Shown one piece after another: positions 17,101 through 27,400 of a stretch of 41,759 bases of DNA; the stretch's first letter is position 1, and every line of letters begins with the position of its first letter. Source of the DNA: a virus; IMG/VR virus record IMGVR_UViG_3300036851_000445, positions 1 to 41,759 of that record; one strand, written 5' to 3'. The position numbers and the translations under genes were made by a program. A model generated the notes under the pieces. The model ran no database searches and was not told where the DNA came from. It saw only the letters and a program-made list of their open reading frames with translations.

Positions 17101-17433
17101 TTTGAAGTTATCCGTCCAGCAGATGGTGGTAATTTGACTGATAATGAAGTCAAGGTACAGATTGTAAATGTGATTCGTAACTTCTTCACACTTGAAGATT
17201 GGGAATTTGGTGAGACATTCTTCTACAGTGAATTAAACGCTTCAATTCATGCTGTTCTAGGACCTGAGATTAAGTCAGTAGTAATCGTACCTCTGTACTC
17301 TTCAAATCAGTTCGGCGATATGTTCCAGATCATGGCAACAGAAGATGAGCTATTCATTCCGGACATTCAAACAACGGACATTGAGATCGTAGCATCCTAC
17401 ACCCCAACCAACATAAGACAAGAGCCTGAGTAA
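14143..17433 (+). CDS. 6: gp6, baseplate wedge protein, enlarged
   Basis: Main wedge protein that forms the inner iris ring of the baseplate. The N-terminal 150 residues (FNAFDYNTIKDSLVDYMKLYYPEDFNDYIESSEF, read in parts) and the C-terminal end match T4-type gp6/J-like proteins. At 1096 residues it is much larger than T4 gp6 (660). The extra length appears to lie in the middle. It includes a DDNEDGIPD element near residue 726, like a calcium-binding thrombospondin type 3 loop, followed by a beta-rich module to about 840. The gene ends at a terminator hairpin that contains its stop codon. Confidence 0.88.
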   Translation: MTRQISRAEAWERAHEVFTQINFNAFDYNTIKDSLVDYMKLYYPEDFNDYIESSEFVAIMELFAYVGGLVAYRLDLNAHENFITTAERKESVLRLAKLISYKASRNIPSRGLVKLTSVQTTETLFDSSGRNISGRKILWNDNNNADWKEQFLLVVNRVLEQPFGSVSPNERVQVDDVLFELYTLNNNPLNVNGKSVFPFTATVNGQTLPMELVPTELTSTGPTEKRPEVNGKFALLYASDGLGDASDTTGFLVYTKQGTLQKQQTTFDGITPNQTLDLGIDNINETDLWLNNVDPNSRQIIVTNPYSTVLPHLSDDAARYGEWFEVDLSNAQNILFNTSRERRKYETETLDADNVRLIFGDGEFADIPSGAFDIWFRVSANSDVAIPRSTVVNQLATFTYNDAIGNVQTFTFQFSLISSLLNASPSEDIEHIRRVAPSVYYTQDRMVNGRDYNSFPLQDPTILKLRSINRTFAGDSKYIAWHDPREYYENVKMFGDDLALYWVEKEPSEGGTITVNSFISATDLISTYVEPLLCSVDLYNVLASRFSGPTFSNPINVRCQFNDEPYSFSITPSTELACILDRVSDTNFETTDLYYSPSQDEWIPSNTSNPPAGAPSDVIWMIRIRKSYSGSSPQGWIVTWRTRRLIAQSVETQFWNTNGANTVIDFDTLASVRDYIAVLKANVNSEGTSVLDNNINLLALSQELVDESSLPNVGLPDIHRLNVESTDDNEDGIPDNVALPELFNKVTINPLTFAATMDVTLDRSIIVDPSYTLDELNIYLLDADGTIVYTVPHGNGTGEWSEQLPIDADLPDGLTDNIRILAPSGGSPSYASVVTQIRIDYIDHVYLHRISNQDPYEPMETTDEAKVLWAIDNQITVEADRHYIRYAGRYPFNFAWFHFTPRLNLVDPAASNIIDMFIVTRGYYLALRRWIEGRSDDEPTAQTPLELRNTYGNLIDNKMISDTVILHPGEFKILFGPKAIPQLRARFEVIRPADGGNLTDNEVKVQIVNVIRNFFTLEDWEFGETFFYSELNASIHAVLGPEIKSVVIVPLYSSNQFGDMFQIMATEDELFIPDIQTTDIEIVASYTPTNIRQEPE

Positions 17434-17457
17434 GACTAGCTTAAACAGGCTCTGTTT
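17421..17457 (+). terminator. Rho-independent terminator after gp6
   Basis: A perfect eight-base stem AGAGCCTG (17421-17428) / CAGGCTCT (17446-17453) is followed by GTTTTA. The stop codon of gp6 lies inside the 17-base loop. It separates convergent gp6 and the SPFH lipoprotein gene; in the minus direction the T-run is poor. Confidence 0.75.
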
Positions 17458-17462
17458 TAGAT

Positions 17463-18257
17463 TTATTTCTTGCTTACGTCGAGAACTGGCGTGACACCAC
17501 TGTTAATGAATGTACAAGCACCCTTAACGCATGCCTCTTTCAGCATGTTAATGCGCTGCAATTCAATGAACTGTTCGGGTGACAAATGCATTGCTTCGCG
17601 ATAAGCATTATCAGCACTTGCACGTGCAACTTCAGCAGCTTTGCGCTGATCTTCGGCCAATCGCTTCTGCTGTTCAGTCTGAATTCGCTGCTGCTGTGAA
17701 GCAGTTTCAATTCGCTGATTCTTTACAGCATCTGGTGGATTGGCTTTGCCGATCGAGGATTGAACAACTAACACAGGGAGCTTCAGATCCTTCAGCAACT
17801 GCTGCATATTGAGCATGATTTCGTGATCAATCTCATCTACAGCAACTGTTGAGATAGCTGTTTCATTCATACCATGCTTTCGAACAGCCTGACGAACAAT
17901 CTTAGCATAAGGATTGGCTACGTTGTTTTGATACCAATCAGCACCAAAGTGTTTGATCAGTCCAACACTGTCTGTAACTTGCAATACTAATACGGAGTGG
18001 AATGACAGAGGAACGCCGTCGCTTGTCATGATGTCAGCCATATCAATTTCATATGCCTTTGGCTGAACGAATACTTCAACACCCCACGTTGAGAATGCTG
18101 TAACAGAAAGGCCTGTCTTCACTGGTTCGTCTACAACACCACCATGACCGAATATCCATGGTTTCTGAACCAACACAATCTCTTCGCCTGGACCTGGACT
18201 GTGAATAGAGCAACCAGCGAGCAGAGACATTAAACCAATTAGCACGAACCTTTTCAT
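17463..18257 (-). CDS. SPFH/prohibitin-like lipoprotein
   Basis: A 264-residue envelope protein. The signal MKRFVLIGLMSLLAGC ends in a lipobox LAGC with Cys16, so it should be lipid-modified; Ser at the next position favours the outer membrane in E. coli-type sorting. Residues about 25-165 look like an SPFH (band 7) domain, e.g. SFHSVLVLQVTD and AKIVRQAVRKHGMNETAISTV. A Gln/Arg/Ala-rich coiled coil follows (about 175-230). It has AGGAGTT before the ATG. It is the only minus-strand gene within the plus-strand structural block, so it is probably expressed on its own and at another time. It may modify the host envelope during infection. Confidence 0.75.
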   Translation of the reverse strand: MKRFVLIGLMSLLAGCSIHSPGPGEEIVLVQKPWIFGHGGVVDEPVKTGLSVTAFSTWGVEVFVQPKAYEIDMADIMTSDGVPLSFHSVLVLQVTDSVGLIKHFGADWYQNNVANPYAKIVRQAVRKHGMNETAISTVAVDEIDHEIMLNMQQLLKDLKLPVLVVQSSIGKANPPDAVKNQRIETASQQQRIQTEQQKRLAEDQRKAAEVARASADNAYREAMHLSPEQFIELQRINMLKEACVKGACTFINSGVTPVLDVSKK

Positions 18258-18383
18258 ATCAACTCCTAAATATTGTGAGAATGTGGGGCTGAGTGTACAG
18301 GAACTGATTCATGTAGACAAATAATATCAGGGTTATCCACCCTAACATGTGAAACCGCGCGGGATTTTTGATAGGGTTCCTTA

Positions 18384-18391
18384 GATAAATA
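18384..18391 (+). promoter_or_regulatory. Late promoter GATAAATA for the giant structural gene
   Basis: One mismatch to TATAAATA, 27 bases before the GTG start. The 160-base divergent gap upstream (18258-18417) shows no other clear element apart from the lipoprotein ribosome site. Confidence 0.75.
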
Positions 18392-18417
18392 TAAGACATA
18401 TTGGAGAGTGCACGAAA

Positions 18418-21400
18418 GTGGTAGATAACAGCGATTATAACAAACCCAGAATGAAACTAGACCGTCTATTGCCTGAGGTCTATCAGTCACAGACTAACCA
18501 TTCTGCCTTTGAAAATCTGTTCAATCGTTTCTTAACCAAAAACGAAACCAAAAACGTTAGCGGCTACATTGGTAGAGGCAACTCACAAGCCATTGTATCA
18601 CGTCAGATCCGTGAGCCTACAATCGATCGTCAGGCGTTCCAGCTCCAACCTATCATCAATGCAAAGGTTGGCTCCGTTGATCACATGGCTTCTTGGAAGG
18701 ACATCCTTAATGAACTTGAGCGCCTTGGTGTAGACATCGAAAGACTGCCTGTTTGGGGTAGTGTTCAGAAGTTCAACTGGGTTCCACCTATTGATATGGA
18801 TAAGTTAATCAACTACCAAGATTACTATTGGTACGATGAACTTCAGCCAAACTCTCGTCCACAGTACATTACAATCCGTAGTCGTTGTAAGCAGGCTGAA
18901 GCATATGCTAACTTCTGGGAACGACTTGTTAGCCAGTATGGCCAAACAATTGAAATTGACGATATCTTAGTATCAGCTACATCAGCACCTACTTTCACTA
19001 TCACGTCTATTACATCAAGCACTGTTATAGTCGAGAATGACATTGTTGGACAACTTACTTCTAACCAATCTTTCAACCTTGTTGGTACCACATCAAATGA
19101 TGGAATTATAACTGTTGCATCAACACCAACATATGATCCCATCACCGATCGTTCAACTATTTCAGTAGTAGAAACACTTGTGCCAGAAGGTGCAGGTGGT
19201 TCGCTTCAGCTTCGCCAGTACAATAGATTCGTGTTCAATGGCGATTATGGCCGTCTGTTCGAGCCTGGCTTCGTATTCTACGTAACAAATTCAACAAATT
19301 CTGAAATCAATAACACCTTCTTTACTGTAACTGCTCTCGACTACGATGATGAAAATACCGTCGCAACGGTCACCGTCAATGTAATGTTAACAAACAGCAC
19401 AGTGAGTGGTGATGTCTCACTTCAAGATAGCTTAACACAAGCTGAAGCTGATCGTGATTGTCAATGTACAGGAACAATTGGATGGGATCAGTCTCAATGG
19501 GATGATAATCCCGAAGATCCAATCTGGGGTGGTATTCCTCCAGGCGATCACGCTACATTTATTGCATCTATTTCAAATCCAGGACCACCATCAGGTTCCC
19601 CAATCTTTACCCCACCTGATACACCTATGTGGTACGACACTGATGGTGACGTATTGTACGAATGGGATGGTACAGAATGGAATCCAATCGTTACAAACTT
19701 CTCAGTTACACTGGCTGAAACAGATGGTGGTACACTTTGGGATCAGGCTGGTACAGACGAGTGTGGTATTCCACCTTACTCAGAGTCTGCACAACAATGG
19801 ATTGATCAGAACAAATGGCTTCACAAAACAGATGTTCCCAACTTCAACATTGCTAAGAAGGCTCAGATCCCAATCATTGAATACGATTGGGATCTTGAGT
19901 TGAATGAATGGACATTCACAGATTATACATGGAAATATCGCAAGAACGACACGATTGACTGGGCTACATCAACAGTAGCTCCTAGCTTGTTGGAGTTGAT
20001 TCCATTTACATCATACACGCAAAGTACAGCAACAATTATCCTTGATGAAAGTTATGGTGATCAGACACAGTACTTTAAGCCAGGTAAATTGTTCCGTTCA
20101 TTTGGTAACTTGGGCCTTCTTGAAGTTGCAGTGTCATATTACAAAAAGTCTGGTTCTCCTGGCTCTCCATACCAAACATACATTGAATTGACCGCTGATC
20201 CAGGTGTCCTTCCAGGCTATTTGTATCCACTATACACAGCAATGGGTGATTCGTGGATTGAGTACGATAACCATTGGGTGTTTGTAGGTTCACAAGATAC
20301 TGTGCCGGTTAATCACCAGCCAATTAACCCATTCTTAGAGGTAACAAGTGCATATACTGTTGTTGGTGACTACCAATATGCAACTGGCCCATATACTCAG
20401 GAAAATGTGGTCCTTGTGGATGCTGTTGTGGATGAATACACATTAGATGCATCTCTGCGCAATCGTGCATTGATCGGTTCCGACGATGTACGTGTGTATA
20501 TTGACGGCATCCGTCAATATGGAACATACAATGAACTAACTGAAGTTGATTTAGGAATTGGTGCAGATGAAACGCACGTTGCTGGTATCGGATTCCTTTC
20601 TGGATATTCACCTAACGCTGCCGGACAAGTTGTTCGTATTGAATTAGGTGAAGCTTCGATCCTTGACATTGGATATTCACAGATCCCAGTTAGAACTACT
20701 GAAAGCGATACAGCATTCGCTGCAGCAGTAATTGCTGGTACAGAACCCCTCACTGTCAGTTTGATCAAGTATCGCAAAGTAGAACAGATCAAGACCGCAA
20801 CAAATCAGTATCCACTATTTGACATTTATAACGCTGATGGTACATCTGCATATCGTGCAAATCCAATTTTTGCATTCGAGACAAGTCCTACTGCAACGGT
20901 ACATCCAGCAGTTGGATTGCGTCTTGTATTAACCACTTCTCCATTGCTTGATTTTGGATTCGAACAGTTCTTAATTGATGTGGACAATGGAACATTGTTC
21001 GCTTATCGTGACTACTCAAGTCAGAATCAAGATTTTTGGTTCGACACAAAGAGCCAAACACTGAAAGTTTGGGATGGCACCACGTGGGCAGATCAATTCT
21101 ACGTTGAAGATTACTATGCAACCCCTCATGTTGGCGATACACAACCAGACGAAGTATTCAGAGCTATCGAAGGCTTCTTATGGTACGATACTGTCAACGA
21201 GGTTTTGAAATCAAGTGGTGGTCCAGGCTCTCCAACAACATGGAATATTGTCACTGACGTTATTGCACAGTCTTCTGATAATACTCTAAGGACAATTTGG
21301 AGACCCGGAACCAACGATGAACGTTATGTTCCTAAGAAAGTAGACTGGCTTGCCCGTTCAGAAGCTGAATATGACTCTCAACGAGATCTCTTTATCACGG

Positions 21401-24400
21401 AGCGTGCTGAAGAGTTAGAAGGATTGGGGCAAACCCCAACAGAAGCTACTGCTCAAGCTACAACAGAATGGTATTTGAGACAGAAGAATGATCTTTCACC
21501 AACAGGTGTGTGGATTGGTGATTGGGAAATCCCAGATCCATTGTACTTCAACAACTTGCACGAGAACAGAAAGGTTGTTACATACAGAGAATTAATCACT
21601 CACTTTACAACAATCATCGACGCTCAGCCAAAAGTACCTGCTTATGTTGGTCCAAACACAAGTTCTTTCCACTTGTTGTCTATGGACTCAATTAACTACG
21701 GTCTCGGCGGTCGCATTAAAGAATTCAATGATGGATTTGATACATTCTTGTCGTCGATTTTTGTCGATACTGTCACACCACGTACTCTAATCGAATTTGC
21801 TCACGATCAATATGAAGGCGCAATCAATAATTTGATTGAAAGCTACAGACGTCAGTTGATTTCTTTGATGAGTAACACGTCGACCGATTCCTTGATTGAT
21901 TTTTCAAACTTCGCTTCTGACACAATCATTAATTCTTACGAAGAAAATGATAATGGTGCCTTTGTTTATGGTGACAGCACCACTTTCACTGATAATGAAG
22001 GATCAAACGACATTGGTATCAGGAACTGGATTGCAACACTTCCATATTTCAAGCTAGTTCATAAGACACGTCCAACCAGATTGCTAGATAGCGTCCTTAA
22101 TATTGACGCTCTTGTCCATCATGATTCACATTTGAATAGCTATCAATTCACTGATCCAATCATTGAAACACTTTCGCGCAATATCACACGCATTCCAGAT
22201 GATCGTGGTAATGTGCCTGACACATTTGGTCGCGTTTCTTCGGTACAACCACCTAATAACTATACACAGTTTGAATCTGTATATTTGTCGACGATCACAA
22301 ATCGTGCTGGTGTATACTGGTATCAGGTTCCATCTGTTGGTGACCGTGTTCTTTATCGTATGGCTGTTGTATCAGCTGGGACAATCGTGCCCCCAAGCAC
22401 TGTTCCAGACGGAACGTTGTGGGTAGATACTCGTCCTGGCTTGGGTACACTTCGTATCAAAGCCACGGACATTTCATTGAACGTAACATGGGATCCAGTA
22501 CCTGGCCTAACACCTGGTGATGAACGTCTTCACAACGGCTCAAACCCAAATGATATCACAACGGCAACGTATGCTGCATATCAGCCTGTACAAATCAACA
22601 CAGTATTGAATGACATCATCTTCAATGTTGAAACGATGTTGTTTGATAATGCTCCTGATTATGACATTCCACCATATGATTTGGAAGCATTGCCATCGAT
22701 TGATGCAAACCTATACGATACTTACCTTGAAGAAGCATTTTTGGATTATGTCTCACAGCAAGAGATTTCATCACCGTTCAAAAACGTAGATTATGTGTTC
22801 GATGATGCCTTCACGTGGAATTACAAGTATTCAACGATCGGTCTTGGACACGAGATTCTTGATACCGATGTTGAATCAGCCTCATTTACAATCGATGGCA
22901 ACTACTTAGCGACATTCAACGTTGCCGATCTTCCATTCTATATCAAGAATGGTGGGTTGAATGATGGTACCTGGACCACACTGTCCACATTGCCAACAGC
23001 TGTATATGATTCTATTGCCGATAGAACAACAGTGTACACACAAGATCGTACTGTTGTAACGTCTTCAATCGGTACAATCTATCTTGGCACATTAGCAAGC
23101 GACGTTAATACGGGCGCTGAATCTGGCGGTGACTGGAGAGACTTGTATCAGAAGGTGTACAATACTCCATATCCACATCTCGAGCCATGGAAGCTTCAAG
23201 GATACGAAAGTGAACCAGAATGGTGGACAGCAGAATTTGCTGTTCTAACAGATGCAGATATTGTAACATGGGGCAATCGTCGTTGGAAGTACGACTTCGA
23301 CTCACAAATCGGCATGTGGGAATATATTCGCACAGGAACGATTCCTCCTGGATATAATTACCCATCTGGTGTGACAAGTATCACTGGCGATCCAACCATC
23401 GATAGAAATGTCCATGGAATTCAGATTGCTGATCTTCCAGCATATAACTACTTCTCCGTTAATATCACAAACGGTGTGGTATCTGCTGATGGTGGACTCA
23501 CAAACTTCAGTCCAGATGATGTATTCCCACCATTTTGGGACTACCTTACATATTTTGGTGGTGCTCCTGCATTTCCAGATACCTTAGTACGTTCATTATT
23601 CAGCTCATATAATGGTGAAATTGTTACACCATCAGCTGATTATGCATTTGGAGATGCTGGTCCAATCGAGTGGCAGTGGAGAACTTCATCACAATTCCTA
23701 TATGATCAGATGACAATTGGTTTCAGAATGGATCCAGTTCGTTATGTTGCACACACGTTTGGTAAGGATTTCATTATCGTTGACGATCTTCAGATTGATG
23801 ACGATACGGACAATACCTTTAGCCATACCCGTACAAACTTTCACGGTGAAATTGTTGACGACAGATTGTATCAAGTGAATGGAACAAATCAGTGGTACGT
23901 TAACTACACACGTTACACTGGATTTGATACAAACTATTCTAACTTTAGAACACTGTGGACGCAGTGGTATGCACCATTAACATATCAATTCTCAGCTTTC
24001 ATTGATACACAGTCTTTGTCATTAGGTCACCGCGTAGTTCCTGTGTCGAATTTCGACTGGCAAGTGACAGCCAAGAGTTCCCCTGGTGTAACTGATCACT
24101 GGTACGATGCTTTCAGAGTCAGTGTTGTTGGTATGCCACCAGCTGTTGTTCGTTACAACAATGAATCTCAGTGGATCTTCGAAGTTAACACGAATCTTCC
24201 TATTGCACGAACAATCAACTACTATGATGTTCGTAATTATCCATTCAGAGTTGACCTTACAAACAACATTTGCTCATTGTACACATATGATGTTGTCGAT
24301 CTTGATTTCTTAGGCGGAACTATTTCCGTTGATAATGATCAATCTGCCCTGTTCAAAACAGGTAGCTCATTTGAAATCACAGACTCTATCGGTAACAATG

Positions 24401-27400
24401 GAACATACACGGTTAATACCTCTGTATACGACAGTGGTTCCAACACAACAATCATCACAATTGAAGAAGAGTTTGAGGATGGCGTAGTTCAAGGCATCAT
24501 CAAACTTGATTATAGAGATTTGCCATGGCAAACGGGCGATCTTGTGTTTATGACTTCAGATGAAACAATGGCTTCACCATTGTTGTACGATACTGAGTAT
24601 TTCATCATTCGCTTGAACGAACGTGAGTTCCGTCTTGCTGAAACATCATTGGATGCAACTGCAAATATTCCTATCGAACTGACCACAATTGGTCGTCAAC
24701 AGCAGTTTGTTGGCCAAGTTCACTCAACATTCAAAGCTCTTAATGGCGCAGCAACAAATGTAGATTGGAAGCATTACGTTCCTGATACTACAAATGTACT
24801 AACATTCACAACACCTGCAGAAATCGTTGGTGTGCAGCAGATCATCAACATCATTGATGGCTATCAGAAATACCAAAGTGAACAAGGTTGGGTTTTAACA
24901 TCAACTGCAAGTGCGCTTGATCCAAACGCAACAGAGGCACCTACAGGCTGGCAGATGGAGATCGAGAATTTCATCAATTACATCTTCAGCTTCAGAAAGA
25001 ACAGAAACCGTCCTGCTTCTAACGTTTATGAAATCTCTGTCGATACATCAACGGATATATTCACATTCATTGGACACAATGCAGACTTCATGACGGGGGC
25101 CAAAGTAACTCTTAACTCCGATACTGGGGTATTACCGGATCCACTTGTGAAGAATCTTCGTTACTACGTAATTCGTGATTCACTAACAACGTTCCGTCTT
25201 GCAGCATCACCACAAGATGCAAGAGCAGGCACTGCTATTGATATTGAACTATCAAGTGGATACGGCACGTTGTATATCTCCGCCGCTGCAACACTTCGCG
25301 ATCCAGTGGCTGTATATGAATTGAACGCATTCCGCACAGGTATTGCATTTAGACCCGAGCGTGGTATTGTATCTAACGTATTCACCGGTCCATCCGAAGA
25401 TGTCCGCTCATCACAACTTATCTTTGATCAGAATGGTGAGCCAATTCCTCGTAGTAATGCTCGTATCTTCCGTGAAGATAAACAAACACAAATCTCTGTA
25501 CCTGCAACACAAGGTATTCACTTGGGTGGATTGCACTTATACACCGACACGTACGAACACGTATTGATTTTCAACAACTACACAACTGGTGACGCATTAA
25601 TTTACGATCCATTTGTTGGATTGAATGTCACGAAGTTTGAGCTTGAATTCCAACGTCAGATCGGATTCACACAACGTCCTAACGTTGGTGGTTATTACTA
25701 TCAGACATACTACAACCAGAATCCTGAGTTGAAGCGCAACATTGAATCAAGTGTTGAAGAACTACGCAACCTGTACGATACGTATACAGCAATTGAGTCA
25801 GATCCTATGATTGTTCAAAGTCGCAAGACTCTTGGATATGAGGGATTGAAGACATATCTAAACGATTTAAACATCAATCCTAAATCCCAGTTCATTTTCT
25901 GGCGTGGAATGATTCAGCGTAAGGGTTCAGTCAATGCTATTACTGCATTTATTAACTCGCGCCGCTTCATTGATGCTAAGGTAGACGAGTTCTGGGCAGT
26001 CAAGATTGCTGATTTTGGTTCAGCAGCAGAAAAAGAATATCCAGAGTTGTATCTTACAACATCAGATGCTCGTTCGAACGATCTTCGTCTTGATTTCATC
26101 ACTGAAGATGATTTGTGCTTACCTGGCTATGCAATGAATACGTACGATCAGATGCCTTGTGGCTATGCATATCCGGAAGATGGTGAGCCAATTTTGATTG
26201 GTTCTGATGGTTTCATCCCAATTCTTGTTACAGACGAATCTCGCTGGTACAATCAGCCCGATCAGATGGCAATATTGAAAGACAATGGCGAGACAATGTA
26301 CTTCACATTGAAAACTGTCGGGTATGTTCAGATTGATTTCTTTGACATTGATAGTGGATTAGTAGGTGTTGGATCCCCTCAGCTAGATGGTACAGCTTAT
26401 GTTGAAGCGTTATCTAATAAGACAAGTTCACCAAGCACATACGTTGGTAATTTAATTGCTCCATACAGTACACCAGCTGATGGTCAGGGCATTATTGTTC
26501 GTGATTTCGACGGATTCCTAACAATTAGCACATTCTGGACTTGGGATGCAAGCAATGACATATGGGTCAATGGTGGTTACTGGGACGACTTCACAAATCG
26601 CACTACCCCTTCTCTACGTCACGGCTTCAAATCCGACGCAGTTGAGATATTATTGAACTGGTATACTCCTGGATTTAATGTTCGCTTCTATAATGGAAGC
26701 CCAGCTGGTATTCCATTCTCACCCGGCAACCAGATAACACTACCTTCAGGATATATTCCATTTGCAAGTAGTATCAAATTATTCAAGGATGGAAGACTTC
26801 TTGAGTCTGGCATCGACTATTCAGAAACAGTAAGCACTGGCTTACTTTCAAATGATGTATTCTTCCCTGTAGCTCTAGATGGAAGTGAAGAAATTCAAGT
26901 TGAATACACAACCTCTAAGTTGGTGGAAGGATTACACTATCAGAATGTCAACTCTGATGTAGTTCAATTCTTGTATCCTGAGCTAGTAACAGCCATTGCC
27001 CCTGACAGTGGTTCACCATCATTCAATTCTAACTTCCGCATCTGGGGATTGGTACAGGATGACAACTCTCAGAATCCTGCAAAGATCATTGACGTCATCG
27101 CACAGACAGTACTTACACCTGTTCAAATGTGGGATCCGGCTCGTGGAATGAACTATTACAATTCAATGCATAACGTTGATCTTGAAAACGATCGTGATCC
27201 AGCATTGTATACAAATACTCCACTTGGTGATACGCAATATGCTGCAATTGAACCTGGTGTTGGATTTAATCGAACATCTCCTTCAGAGTGGAACATTCAA
27301 CAAGTAGGAACAACGTGGTTAGATACCGCTGTAATCGACTACTTCAGATACTATGATTTGAATGCAGTGCCAGACCTTGAAACTCGCTTTGTTGGTTGGG

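Noticed and set aside
19454-19903. A 149-codon open frame in another frame of the giant gene
   Set aside because: It is rich in His, Gln and Leu as expected for a shifted reading of the giant gene, with no motif or start signal.
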